Assembly (NCBI GenBank): GCA_016715965.1
Contig: JADJXG010000001.1
Coordinates: 512,501 to 576,500, forward strand
DNA length: 64,000 bases
Direction: 5' to 3'
Origin: Saprospiraceae bacterium
GTDB taxonomy: Bacteria; Bacteroidota; Bacteroidia; Chitinophagales; Saprospiraceae
Part shown: in pieces, positions 43,913-52,700 of the stretch
How the letters are laid out: each line of letters opens with the position of its first letter
Numbering within the stretch: position 1 is the first letter of the stretch
Translations under genes and position numbers: made by a program
Notes under the pieces: model-generated
The model's database searches: none
What the model was told of the DNA's origin: nothing
The model's input: only the letters and a program-made list of their open reading frames with translations

Positions 43913-44611
43913 TTATTTCCGGGCTTTTGCCACTTTGGATATTTCATCCAGGATGTATTTGCTCAATCCCGGTGAATTGGTTTTGGAAACCTGAATCATT
44001 GCCTTTGCCAAAATTTCTGTCGGCAATGGCTGTTGGCTTTTAAACAAACCCACTTTGTTCAATAATTTGAGCATTTGAATACCCCAAATTTCCATGGGCC
44101 GGTCTGTATTTTCTCTGATGAGCATGCCCGGTTGAAAAATACTGCAACAAGGAAAACCCAAGTGTTGAACGGCCTCTTCAAGTTCTCCTTTCATTTTGGA
44201 GTAAAATATTCTGGAATGGGAAGAAGCGCCGTAAGCAGACACCAATGCAAAATGTTCTACCCCATTTTCTCTTGAGAGTTTTGCGAAATTCAGCTGGTGA
44301 TCAAAATCAATCTTCCTTTGTGCTTCCTTACTTCCAGCTTGTTTTAGGGTGCTGCCCATGCAAGAGAAACCAACATCCCCGCGAATGAGATTCTTCCAAT
44401 CCGCCATCTGATTAAAATCAACCACCCATTCCTTTAGTTTCGGATGTTCAAGATTTGATTTCCTTCTGACAAAAATATGTACTTCTGAAAAATCAGAATC
44501 TTCTAACAATTGCCTTACCAGGGGTCTTCCGGTAGCTCCGGTGGCGCCAATTACCAAGGCAATTTTACCGGATCTAAGTTGATTTGACAAATGACTTGTT
44601 GTCTCTTCCAT
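43913..44611 (-). CDS. NAD(P)H-binding Rossmann protein (HTATIP2/atypical SDR-like)
   Basis: The 232-residue protein starts with a nucleotide-binding glycine motif (ALVIGATGATGRPLVRQLL) and continues with VDFNQ, a short FSCMGSTLKQAGS segment, and FALVSAYGASSHSRIFYSKM. The last holds the Ser and the Tyr/Lys positions of atypical short-chain dehydrogenases such as HTATIP2/YwnB. It is probably an oxidoreductase or a regulatory NADPH-binding protein. ATG 44611 is preferred to a TTG at 44635 that overlaps the upstream gene. It lies next to the L-2-amino-thiazoline hydrolase-like gene on the same strand. Confidence 0.85.
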   Translation of the reverse strand: MEETTSHLSNQLRSGKIALVIGATGATGRPLVRQLLEDSDFSEVHIFVRRKSNLEHPKLKEWVVDFNQMADWKNLIRGDVGFSCMGSTLKQAGSKEAQRKIDFDHQLNFAKLSRENGVEHFALVSAYGASSHSRIFYSKMKGELEEAVQHLGFPCCSIFQPGMLIRENTDRPMEIWGIQMLKLLNKVGLFKSQQPLPTEILAKAMIQVSKTNSPGLSKYILDEISKVAKARK

Positions 44612-44631
44612 ACGGGCAGAATTTTTAGGAT

Positions 44632-45288
44632 TCAATGGGCTGTCTTTATATCTTGTCTTGACAAGGGTTGAAATCTGAAATCACATTTGTGGGCGCCCAT
44701 TGCGATGGTTCCCTTTCTGATCAATTTCAATCCAGCTAACTCTGAGGTGATTTCATCCACTTCACATAAAATTTTTGCAAATTCTGAGCCTTGATGTTTG
44801 CTGTAAAGTTTACAGATTCCACACTCTAAAATGTCAATACCGAAACCAAGCTGATGGGTTTCCTTTTTATCAGTAATGATACGCACCGAAAATCCATCCG
44901 GATGCATGTATTTAATCTTGGTTTGTATGATCCTTATGAGCAGCTGACCAATCCACGACTGGATGAGCCTCCCGGGTAGTTTGCGGGACCATCTTTGCAA
45001 GCTATTTTTTGGCCGAACCAAATCCGCAGCTACTTTTAAACAGAAGATACGGATGTCGGAATAGGAAATATTGACTTCTTCCATGGATTTCATCAGGGCC
45101 AAAAAACAAGCTGCCAATTCTATTCTCCTGTCCATGGGATTCTTGGATGTGCTGATAAATTGAGTATCTTTGGAAATTTCAGAAAAGCGAATTTGAATTT
45201 CATGATACATACTTTCTGAATTTTCAGGAAAATCTTCTCTGAGGAATTTCAGGATAGTAGCTTTGAGAATATCGGTTTTATAATTCAC
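44632..45288 (-). CDS. L-2-amino-thiazoline-4-carboxylate hydrolase-like protein
   Basis: The 218-residue protein ends with the family signature: ECGICKLYSKHQGS, CEVDEITSELAGLKLIRKGT and IAMGAHKCDFRF. These Cys and Asp positions match the ATC_hydrolase family (PF14196), whose characterised member opens a thiazoline ring on the way to cysteine; most members are of unknown substrate. The N-terminal half is helical. The start is GTG 45288. It is the middle of a minus-strand cluster with a small ferredoxin and an acetyltransferase. Confidence 0.75.
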   Translation of the reverse strand: MNYKTDILKATILKFLREDFPENSESMYHEIQIRFSEISKDTQFISTSKNPMDRRIELAACFLALMKSMEEVNISYSDIRIFCLKVAADLVRPKNSLQRWSRKLPGRLIQSWIGQLLIRIIQTKIKYMHPDGFSVRIITDKKETHQLGFGIDILECGICKLYSKHQGSEFAKILCEVDEITSELAGLKLIRKGTIAMGAHKCDFRFQPLSRQDIKTAH

Positions 45289-45314
45289 AGCTTGGATAAG
45301 ATGAGCATAAGATT

Positions 45315-45545
45315 TTATTTACCCTGAATAGCTTTGATGCTAAGTGCTCCTGAAGGGCATTTTTGAACCGCCTGGATGATCTCCTCTGATCCGGCATTTT
45401 CTATTTTTATCCAAGGTGATTCTTTGGGCTTAAAAACCGAGGATAGATTTCTTACACAATTACCGGAATGGATGCATTTACCGGATTGCCATACCACTGT
45501 TATTTCTCCGTTGGAATACTCTTTTGTAATTTGATCTCTATTCAT
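45315..45545 (-). CDS. Divergent [4Fe-4S] mono-cluster protein (Fer4_19 type)
   Basis: The 76-residue protein has the Cys spacing of the Fer4_19 family: WQSGKCIHSGNCVRNL and a distal VQKCPSGALS. It probably carries one Fe-S cluster and acts as a small electron carrier. Relatives are often encoded next to a YjdJ-type GNAT acetyltransferase, as here, 8 bp away. Confidence 0.9.
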   Translation of the reverse strand: MNRDQITKEYSNGEITVVWQSGKCIHSGNCVRNLSSVFKPKESPWIKIENAGSEEIIQAVQKCPSGALSIKAIQGK

Positions 45546-45553
45546 TTTATTTA

Positions 45554-45835
45554 TTATTTGAATAAAACATCCTGATAAGCCTCCGTTTTTTCAAAAACCG
45601 ATTTGGCAAATGGACAAACAGGTACGATCTTGATATTGTGTTGCCTCGCGAATTCCACTGCTTTTTGAACAAATTGTTTGCCGGCTCCTTTTCCGGCCAG
45701 AGATGGCCCTATCTCTGTGTGTTCGATGATCATTTTTTGCTCTTTCAATTCATAAGTCATCTGACCCAAGGTTTGACCATCTTCTTCAATATAAAAACTT
45801 CCCAAATGTCCATTGTCACTTTGTAATATATTCAT
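45554..45835 (-). CDS. YjdJ-type GNAT N-acetyltransferase
   Basis: The 93-residue protein has the minimal GNAT fold of PF14542: GQMTYELKEQKMIIEHTEI, the acetyl-CoA loop AGKGAGKQFVQKAVEFAR, and a CPFAKSVF ending. Its substrate is unknown. ATG 45835 is chosen because a short frame extension upstream to 45871 lacks family similarity. It pairs with the adjacent Fer4_19 protein. Confidence 0.88.
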   Translation of the reverse strand: MNILQSDNGHLGSFYIEEDGQTLGQMTYELKEQKMIIEHTEIGPSLAGKGAGKQFVQKAVEFARQHNIKIVPVCPFAKSVFEKTEAYQDVLFK

Positions 45836-45947
45836 ATCAGTTCCAAATTTTTTCAGTATATATAATTTCAAATAGCAAAGAATAAGCCATAGACCATAAC
45901 AAAAATGACCTGATTCTGTTTTGCAAACCTATCCGGGTAAAATTCAA

Positions 45948-46457
45948 TTACCAATTTCCGGCGTACGACAAATCCTCCTTACTCATTTGAAGCAGGTATT
46001 CGTATTTTACCTTGTTGATTTGACGAATGTGCAGGTAATCATGGGCCAACCAATTGCACAACATCATGGATGCGGTCATTTTACCCAATTTGGGATGCAC
46101 ATAGAATTGATCCCATTTTGGCTCATTCAAAGATAGAAGCCATTCGATGGAATATTCTCTTTCCTGCAGAAACGCATTCAGCACCTGGCTGTAATTTTGC
46201 AATGAATAATTTCGGTCCTGCACCCAAGCCTGAGGATCGATAGATGGCATGGGATTTTCTGAGTGTTCCAAAATATGTTTTATCCTGGCCCTGAAATCCT
46301 CCCTTTCTTCATCATGGAGATGACACAAAATTTCCAGTAAGTTCCATTTATCGGGAAGTATTTTCCAGGTGTACAAATTTTCAGGAAGATCAGTCAATAA
46401 GGCCTTGAAAACATCTTTGTGCTGATGCAATTGGGCAATGTATTCTTTTTGTTGCAT
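45948..46457 (-). CDS. DinB-family protein
   Basis: The 169-residue four-helix-bundle protein of the DinB/YfiT superfamily contains DKWNLLEILCHLHDEEREDF and NWLAHDYLHIRQINKVKY, which hold the three histidine metal ligands. Members are metal-dependent thiol transferases or stress proteins. A YfiT-type relative is encoded about 4 kb away. Confidence 0.85.
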   Translation of the reverse strand: MQQKEYIAQLHQHKDVFKALLTDLPENLYTWKILPDKWNLLEILCHLHDEEREDFRARIKHILEHSENPMPSIDPQAWVQDRNYSLQNYSQVLNAFLQEREYSIEWLLSLNEPKWDQFYVHPKLGKMTASMMLCNWLAHDYLHIRQINKVKYEYLLQMSKEDLSYAGNW

Positions 46458-46560
46458 GATATCTATTTTTTAAAAAGAAAATGGGTCACTCCATTTGTAT
46501 CGGGTTTTTGTCTTTGTACTTCTTCAAAATTGAATGATCCATCACACGCTGTTAAAATGG

Positions 46561-46947
46561 CTATTCACTCAGAATTTGGTTTGATCTGTGAAATCGGATG
46601 GTTAATATTGTAGTAATCAGAAAAGGCAAGGTTGACAGGACAATTTTATAATTTGATCCCAGGAAACCAACAAAACACATAAAACAAATTAGTATGGCCA
46701 GGCAAACCATCCCAATATAGGTCCATGCTCTTGACACTTTTTTCTGAAACAAAGTAGCGATGAGGATAATTTGCCCAAACATTGGTAGAATGGTGAAGGG
46801 ATGCAGGACGGAAACCGGATCTGTCAATAATTTGGAAATGAATTCAGCTTCTGCTTCAAACAGAAAGGAATGTTGCACCTTACCCCACTCCAAATATCCG
46901 AAAAGGGAAGTGACAACCAGAAGAACATTCCATAATTTGGCTTTCAT
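46561..46947 (-). CDS. Four-helix membrane protein of unknown function
   Basis: The product of about 128 residues has four hydrophobic segments (WNVLLVVTSLFGYLEWG, VSVLHPFTILPMFGQIILIA, YIGMVCLAILICFMCF and VLSTLPFLITTILTI). No family is recognised. ATG 46947 follows a TTG alternative three codons upstream. The gene lies between DinB and TauE-like genes with no clear link. Confidence 0.65.
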   Translation of the reverse strand: MKAKLWNVLLVVTSLFGYLEWGKVQHSFLFEAEAEFISKLLTDPVSVLHPFTILPMFGQIILIATLFQKKVSRAWTYIGMVCLAILICFMCFVGFLGSNYKIVLSTLPFLITTILTIRFHRSNQILSE

Positions 46948-46998
46948 TTTTTCCAATTTAAGATGAACAATGATATTAAATAAACTGACTTTTTGGCA

Positions 46999-47772
46999 TT
47001 AGAGAAATCCTGCACCCAGCGCCAGAGAAAAGACGATTAACATAATGGCAATGATGATTTGTAAAAAACGAAGGGTAATTTTTTTAAACAACTGATGTCC
47101 GAGATAGGCACCAAGGATGGCTGATATCGTCGCTGTAAGGACGAGGGCCCAGTGATCTGACAAGCCGGATTGTGCAAACCTTGTGGTATAAACACTCAAT
47201 CTTGTCAAATCTACTAAAGTGGACACGACCACCGTCGTTCCAATAAAGGCCTCCTTTGTCAGTCCTGCTTTCATCAGGAAGGCCGCTCTCAGAGCCCCCT
47301 GGTTTCCGGTCAAGCCTCCAAAAAAACCGCTTAGTATTCCCCCAAGCAACAGTTTGTCCTTACCAAATTGCAGTTTGGAAAAATAGGGAACAAGTTCTAT
47401 GATGGCAAAAATCATCAATAGTATGGACACCATCAACTTCACCGGATAAACTTCAAAATTTCGCCCAAAGCTGGTGTGGCTAAAAATGGGTGGTAAATCA
47501 TTGATTTGAAACAGGGCCCACGCACCGATGATCGCTGCCAGAATCGCAGGAATACCAAATTGAATAACAACTGCCTTATTCGCCTGTTTTCCCACCAAAA
47601 GCAATTTGAAGATATTGTTGAAAAAATGTACCACTCCGGTTAAACCGATGGCCAGATCCACAGGAAAAAAAATCATAAACACCGGCGTTAACAAGGTCCC
47701 CAGTCCGAAGCCTGAAAAAAAAGTGAGAATGGCCACTAAAAATGCGGTGATCGAAATTAGAAAGATTTCCAT
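46999..47772 (-). CDS. TauE/SafE (TSUP) family anion exporter
   Basis: The 257-residue membrane protein has about eight helices in two related halves. FFSGFGLGTLLTPVFMIFFP and LLGGILSGFFGGLTGNQGAL are the paired hallmark motifs of the sulfite exporter/TSUP family. It probably moves sulfite, sulfonate or an organic anion across the inner membrane. The monoheme lipoprotein gene follows upstream by 32 bp on the same strand. Confidence 0.92.
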   Translation of the reverse strand: MEIFLISITAFLVAILTFFSGFGLGTLLTPVFMIFFPVDLAIGLTGVVHFFNNIFKLLLVGKQANKAVVIQFGIPAILAAIIGAWALFQINDLPPIFSHTSFGRNFEVYPVKLMVSILLMIFAIIELVPYFSKLQFGKDKLLLGGILSGFFGGLTGNQGALRAAFLMKAGLTKEAFIGTTVVVSTLVDLTRLSVYTTRFAQSGLSDHWALVLTATISAILGAYLGHQLFKKITLRFLQIIIAIMLIVFSLALGAGFL

Positions 47773-47804
47773 TGCTTTAGGCTGGTTTTATTTCGTCTTT
47801 CATC

Positions 47805-48320
47805 TTACTGTTGGATGTTTTTAATCGGATTTTCAGGCTCATACCATCTGATGGGGGATTGCCTGATAGAAGGAGTTTCAATATACATGTACGGCAACTT
47901 TTCCAGGGAGTGGCAGTAGTTGCATTGTATGGTCATTGTATTGAAACTTTCTGCAAAAAGTTCTTGATTTCTACTGACCAAAGCCTCTTTGACTTTCGGA
48001 ATGACCCACTCTATAAAATCCTTGGCAGATGCAGCTCTCTTTGGCCTTCTCTCCAATCCATTTTTAAAAGCGAGTTCAATTTTTTCAATTTGATATTCCC
48101 CGTATTCCCAATTCTTGTCTTTCCCTGCCCAATAAAGTTCCTGATACCGATATCCTATTTCTACCATGGCCTGATCAAATCCTCTCAAGTGCTTTTCAAT
48201 CAATTTTATTTGGTCTTCTTTATTCCCTTTGATCCAATCTCCGCCTTCGGATGACTGTTTTATTTCCAAAGTACATGCATAAAGAAAAACCAAGCCAAAT
48301 GATGTAAGAAGAATTTTCAT
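47805..48320 (-). CDS. Monoheme cytochrome-like lipoprotein
   Basis: The 171-residue protein has a lipobox (FGLVFLYAC), an all-helical charged body, and one CNYCH haem site near residue 134. The layout (long helices, haem site towards the C-terminus) resembles the cytochrome c-prime-like helical-bundle families, although the site is not at the extreme end. It would be a periplasm-facing lipoprotein needing CcsBA for maturation. Whether it works with the multiheme operon 20 kb away is unknown. Confidence 0.75.
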   Translation of the reverse strand: MKILLTSFGLVFLYACTLEIKQSSEGGDWIKGNKEDQIKLIEKHLRGFDQAMVEIGYRYQELYWAGKDKNWEYGEYQIEKIELAFKNGLERRPKRAASAKDFIEWVIPKVKEALVSRNQELFAESFNTMTIQCNYCHSLEKLPYMYIETPSIRQSPIRWYEPENPIKNIQQ

Positions 48321-48591
48321 TGATTACCGATGGATTTATCAAAAAATGAAAAACTGATCTTGTTCTACTGAAGCCATTAAATATTTATTTTCTTTTGATT
48401 GTATTTTGTGTTTGGTTTTCAGATGAAGCTGAAAAAATAGGATTTTCAGCATAAGTCCAAATTTTAGCCCATTGGGGATGTAAGACCTGTGATTTTGAAT
48501 CCTTTCTGTATTTATTCCTTTCTTCCTTGAAATTGGTTAATTTCAACTGAAAGATTGGATGCGAAATTATCAATTAAATTCACAATTTGAA

Positions 48592-49650
48592 TCACATCTG
48601 TCCAAAATAAGTTTAAATTTAAAATTTGACCATTGATTTACAAGTGAATACTAATTTTAAACCGTTATTATAAAATTGAACCCCCATAACAGTTATTGCA
48701 ATTTAAAAAATTTCTTTTGTTTATCAAACTTCATGTATGTTACTTTCTTTTGGCCGTCAAAAGACGACTGAACGATCTGCGAAGCAGTTTTGAGCGACAG
48801 CTCAAAAAGTGAAGGAGCCCCCACCAATAAATTGGGGGCAAGGCGCAAGGGATAAAACAAAGATAGTTCGTTGTTTCAATTATCCGCTTTCGCGGTTCAC
48901 TTCGCCATCGCACTGTCGTACGATGGTATCCAGCGTGGCAGGATACTTCGCTACGATCACCTCGCTCACCCAACTGCAGCTCTTTCGCTATGTGACTGAC
49001 TGGTGTTCCCCATACGGGGAACATTGGAGTGACACAAAGTCACTCCAAAAGGAGGGAACCGTCCCTCAAAGGACGGCTTGGAGTGCGCCGCCTCGATGGC
49101 CCATTCTTTTGTTTAGCTTCCCACAAGCGCTAACGCGTTCTTTCACTTCTCGTGCTGTCGCACTCGACCACTCCTAAAGTCGTGGATCGCTCAATCACTA
49201 CGGAGCCCTAGGCCGCATTGAAATGCTTGAAAACCATCATTCTTTCTGATATTTCAATCTAATTAATGATTAATATTAAGAGCCTTTTCGTCAGCGGCCC
49301 AAGAAGGACAGATTTTGGAAATAGCGCCTTATATTGTCGCTCCTTAAACTGAAACTAATATGATACACCCATCAAACAAACTATCATAGTGAAATTAAAT
49401 TATGGAGCGGCAATATACAGCGATCTAAATCTGTCCAAACAGTGAACAATGTAAAATAAACCAAATAAGGATTATTATAGCCAAGGAAGATGCCGTCTTA
49501 GAAAAGGCTGCGTTTTTTGGTACTCCGCTTTCGCGGCTCCTTCACTTAGAGCGCTGTCGCACTCTACCAAGCTTTTAGCTTGGATCGTTCAGTCGTGCGC
49601 GACAAAAAGTGGGAATGTTGATTTGTAAAAATTATTTTGGACAGGTGTGA
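48592..49650. mobile_element. Non-autonomous inverted-repeat element, copy B (long form)
   Basis: The left end TCACATCTGTCCAAAATAA and right end TTATTTTGGACAGGTGTGA are inverted repeats. The flanks carry the 7-bp direct repeat ATTTGAA. Subterminal inverted pairs are CGACTGAACGATC (48765-48777) with 49583-49595, and AGTGAAGGAGCC (48808-48819) with 49535-49546. A GC-richer core is packed with short hairpins. The inner arms 49306-49343 and 49404-49436 are also complementary. No transposase is encoded. Copy C is nearly identical. Confidence 0.88.
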
Positions 49651-49772
49651 ATTTGAATAGAGAAAAAATAATTTTTGGTACTGAAAACAAATGATGGCTC
49701 ATTTTTTTACCAAAAATGACTTTGCCCGCTGTCAATCTTTCAATCAGCAGGTCTCCAATGTCATTAATTCTC

Positions 49773-49780
49773 TATCTTTG
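49773..49780 (+). promoter_or_regulatory. Putative -7 box for sdhB
   Basis: TATCTTTG fits TAnnTTTG 24 bp before the sdhB ATG at 49805. The box lies in the short stretch between the mobile element and the gene, so sdhB seems to keep its own promoter. Confidence 0.45.
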
Positions 49781-49804
49781 AGCCTCAAAACCACAAAGCA
49801 GGAT

Positions 49805-50551
49805 ATGAAACTAAACCTGAAAGTCTGGAGACAAAAGTCTGCAAATTCAAAAGGATCGTTGGAAACGTACCAGGTGGATGCCAATGAACACATGTCTTTT
49901 CTCGAAATGATGGATGTGCTCAACCAGGATTTAATCGAACAGAAAAAAGAACCGGTGGCATTTGATCACGATTGCCGGGAAGGAATTTGCGGATCATGCA
50001 GCATGGTCATCAATGGAAGACCCCATGGTCCAAATGAAGGCACCACTACCTGTCAGCTTCACATGAGATTTTTTAAAGAAAATGATACCATTGTAGTTGA
50101 ACCTTTTAGAGCGTCTTCGTTTCCGGTAATAAAAGACCTGGTGGTTGATCGTTCGGCCTTTGATAGGATCATCCAGGCTGGTGGTTACATTTCTGTCAAT
50201 ACCGGTCAGGCCATCGATGGCAACGCCATTCCAGTGGAGAAAGATCTTTCCTCCAAAGCATTCGATGCAGCAGCCTGCATTGGCTGCGGAGCCTGTGTCG
50301 CTGCCTGCCCCAATGGATCTGCAATGTTGTTTACAGCCGCCAAAGCATCCCATTTGGGACTTTTGCCCCAGGGCGAGGTAGAGCAAAATCGGAGGGTGAA
50401 AAACATGGTACATCAAATGGACATGGAAGGATTTGGCAGGTGCAGCAATGTCGGTGCGTGTGAAGCAGAGTGCCCCAAAGGCATTTCACTCGACAACATT
50501 GCACGTCTCAACAGGCATTATACCGCTGCCATGATGGCTTCAGAGGTCTAA
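49805..50551 (+). CDS. sdhB: Succinate dehydrogenase/fumarate reductase iron-sulfur subunit
   Basis: The 248-residue subunit carries electrons between the flavoprotein and the membrane anchor of complex II. The [2Fe-2S] ligands are in CREGICGSC and a later Cys (TTTCQLHM). The other centres are in CIGCGACVAACPNGSA and CSNVGACEAECPKGI. ATG 49805 (MKLNLKVWRQ) matches the conserved start; an upstream ATG at 49691 adds 38 poor codons. The catalytic sdhA and anchor sdhC genes, usually just upstream, are not in this window, and a mobile repeat copy lies 154 bp upstream. Confidence 0.95.
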   Translation: MKLNLKVWRQKSANSKGSLETYQVDANEHMSFLEMMDVLNQDLIEQKKEPVAFDHDCREGICGSCSMVINGRPHGPNEGTTTCQLHMRFFKENDTIVVEPFRASSFPVIKDLVVDRSAFDRIIQAGGYISVNTGQAIDGNAIPVEKDLSSKAFDAAACIGCGACVAACPNGSAMLFTAAKASHLGLLPQGEVEQNRRVKNMVHQMDMEGFGRCSNVGACEAECPKGISLDNIARLNRHYTAAMMASEV

Positions 50552-50559
50552 GCCAATCT

Positions 50560-51084
50560 TTATATCAAGCCCAGAGCAATCCGGATATGGGCCAGATGGT
50601 GTCTGCAATGCCAGTCATACAATCCAATGGCTTCCTCCATCATGATCATTCTACCCTCACCATGGTGGTAATATCCTTTGTTGCGAATTTGCTGCTCTGT
50701 AAGAGACTTCAGAAATATCACCCATCGATGATGGAGAGACTTGAGGATAGCGATGGAATCCTGTACAGTGTCCAAACTCACATCCGGTAATTCAGCCCAA
50801 ATTTCTTCCCTATATGGTATAATAATGGGAGTAGGCCCTGTAATTGCCAGTTTCTGCCGGACATACGCATTGATGTGGCTGTCCGCCAAATGATGCACCA
50901 ATTGCAAAACAGTCCACGATTCCGGTCTGTATGTGGCAGACCACTGATCTGCACTTAGATTTTGTACGAGCTTTTGGAGAGTAGCAGGGGTGGATTCAAT
51001 TTCTGCGATCCATTCAGAAATTAGATCCATCCCGGGTTTCTCAGGGACGATCCAGCGGCCGACTGGGTATTTGAGCTTTTCCAT
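50560..51084 (-). CDS. YfiT-type bacillithiol-transferase-like DinB protein
   Basis: The 174-residue protein follows the YfiT pattern: KLKYPVGRWIVPEKPGM at the start, WTVLQLVHHLADSHINAY with two metal-binding histidines, and YDWHCRHHLAHIRIALGL with the third. YfiT proteins are metal-dependent thiol transferases; the natural thiol of Bacteroidota partners is not certain. ATG 51084 is preferred to an ATG six codons upstream. It converges with sdhB, ending 8 bp from it. Confidence 0.88.
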   Translation of the reverse strand: MEKLKYPVGRWIVPEKPGMDLISEWIAEIESTPATLQKLVQNLSADQWSATYRPESWTVLQLVHHLADSHINAYVRQKLAITGPTPIIIPYREEIWAELPDVSLDTVQDSIAILKSLHHRWVIFLKSLTEQQIRNKGYYHHGEGRMIMMEEAIGLYDWHCRHHLAHIRIALGLI

Positions 51085-51104
51085 GGTCCAAAAATAAACC
51101 AAAG

Positions 51105-51134
51105 TTTGAAATTGATCATTTCATGCTAACTTTG
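51105..51134 (+). promoter_or_regulatory. Promoter of the OmpA-family gene
   Basis: TTTG at 51105-51108 and TAACTTTG at 51127-51134 are separated by 18 bp, the best match to the Bacteroidota -33/-7 pattern in the window. The expected transcript begins near 51141, about 33 bp before the ATG. Confidence 0.65.
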
Positions 51135-51173
51135 TACTTTTAGAATATCATTCCTTCTTTCTGTTTCAATAAA

Positions 51174-52385
51174 ATGCATTTAAACAATATGAATCCCATT
51201 GAGTATATTCGCCAAAATACATCCGAGCAATTTCATCAAAAATTAGCTGAGTATCTTTCCATCGATCCCTCAGCCGCATGGAAGATACAAAATGAGTTTA
51301 CCAGTTGTTTGGTGTCAAGATTGATTCAGAACTGTGGTGATAGGGATCAACTCAACCGAATATGGGATTTTATCAGAGATCCTGCTATGTCCGGCTGGTA
51401 CGGAACCAAATTGGTGGCTGAGAAAGGAGGGACTGTGATTATGCAAAGCATCTTGCAGTTTGTCACAGAAATTTTTGGGAAACAATGGGATCAAATTCAA
51501 AGTCAATTGATACGTCACACCGATCTTCCAGCCAATAATAAGTTGGAAATTGGTTTTGTGGAATTATCTGCTGTGGTCTTTTCAGCCTTGCAGAAAAAAA
51601 GCGTGGAGGAAGGGTTTGGCTCTGATCAGTTTGCCACCTGGATTGCCAATGAGAAAACCAAAATATTTGCAGTGGTTCCACCTGATTTGGCAGATACGAT
51701 GAATTTGACAAGTACACAGGTCAAAGTGGAATTATCTGAAGACACCGCTGTGTATTCTTCGTACTGGTGGATCTGGTTGGTGGGTGTATTGCTTTTGCTG
51801 ACCGGTATTTTCACGGGATTAAAAAAATGCAAGAGAGATACCACCGGCCCTGTGAAATCTGAAATAAAAGAAGTGGATCCCTATAAAACCCTGGATTTGG
51901 TAACCCGGACCAAATGGGAAAATCTGGGATTTAAAATTAATTATCGATTGCCGGATGGCAATGAATACGAGTTTCCGGACAAAGGTGTGGAATTCAAAAT
52001 CATCAGCTACATCGATCAGCCCAATACCACAGGTGAAGAAATAAAATGGTTTGATTTTGACCGCATTCTATTTAACACCGGATCTTCAGAATTGAATCCA
52101 GCTTCCTTGGATCAGTTGACAGGAATTTTTAAAATTCTGAGGGCTTATCCGACCGTCCATGTCAAGATAGGCGGCTATACGGACAATGTAGGTGACCCTG
52201 CATCCAACCTTAAATTGTCCCAATCCAGAGCAGAAAGAGTGGTTCAGGAGTTGATCCGAATGGGAATATCTTCCAACAGATTGGAGGCCGAAGGTTATGG
52301 AGATCAGCATCCGGTCGGAGACAACAACACTCCGGAAGGCAGAGAAACCAATCGCCGTGTTTCCTTAAGGCTGACGAAAAGGTAA
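51174..52385 (+). CDS. OmpA-family protein with internal membrane anchor
   Basis: The 403-residue protein has a helical N-terminal domain (about 1-185) that resembles DUF937. One transmembrane helix (WWIWLVGVLLLLTGIFTG, about 195-215), a short linker and a C-terminal OmpA peptidoglycan-binding domain (about 285-400) follow. The last holds ILFNTGSSELNPASLDQL and the signature GGYTDNVGDPASNLKLSQSR with RAERV. No signal peptide is present, so the N-terminal domain should be cytoplasmic and the OmpA part periplasmic. It may link the inner membrane to the cell wall. Confidence 0.88.
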   Translation: MHLNNMNPIEYIRQNTSEQFHQKLAEYLSIDPSAAWKIQNEFTSCLVSRLIQNCGDRDQLNRIWDFIRDPAMSGWYGTKLVAEKGGTVIMQSILQFVTEIFGKQWDQIQSQLIRHTDLPANNKLEIGFVELSAVVFSALQKKSVEEGFGSDQFATWIANEKTKIFAVVPPDLADTMNLTSTQVKVELSEDTAVYSSYWWIWLVGVLLLLTGIFTGLKKCKRDTTGPVKSEIKEVDPYKTLDLVTRTKWENLGFKINYRLPDGNEYEFPDKGVEFKIISYIDQPNTTGEEIKWFDFDRILFNTGSSELNPASLDQLTGIFKILRAYPTVHVKIGGYTDNVGDPASNLKLSQSRAERVVQELIRMGISSNRLEAEGYGDQHPVGDNNTPEGRETNRRVSLRLTKR

Positions 52386-52700
52386 AGCCTATGGACGATT
52401 GCGGAAATCAGGAAACTGTGATAAAGATAAAGTTTAAGAAGCCTGATTCCTTTTTCCCACAGGAAAGTCGCGAGAGTTAATTTATTCGCTACTGTTTCAA
52501 ACTTCAATACCTTACATTTCTTTCAAACCATTTGTTTTCCCCATATTGGATGTCTAATTTTTTATTTCAAATAAAACCAAGCCTAAAAATGGACGTTCTC
52601 TCTAGCAAGAATCATAGTTGCTGATTTCTTTTAAAGCTATGACACCATTAATTACAATCTGAAATTCCCTGATTTAAAATACAAACATCAATTTTTAATA
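52386..52700. other. Intergenic region, nothing recognised
   Basis: These 315 bp are AT-rich and have no open frame of coding character, no clear terminator and no repeat shared with the rest of the window. Confidence 0.5.

Noticed and set aside
47811..48254. 147-codon plus-strand frame opposite the monoheme lipoprotein
   Set aside because: The minus-strand protein has a lipobox and a haem site, whereas this frame shows only Phe/Ile/Leu-rich shadow composition.
48385..48573. 62-codon minus-strand frame next to repeat copy B
   Set aside because: Low-quality composition, no start context and no family; treated as intergenic.
48809..49177. 122-codon open frame on the plus strand of repeat copy B (also 53925-54293 in copy C and shorter frames in copy A)
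   Set aside because: It lies wholly inside a mobile repeat built from palindromes; the translation has Cys, Pro, Ser and Thr runs with no fold, and both strands are equally open.
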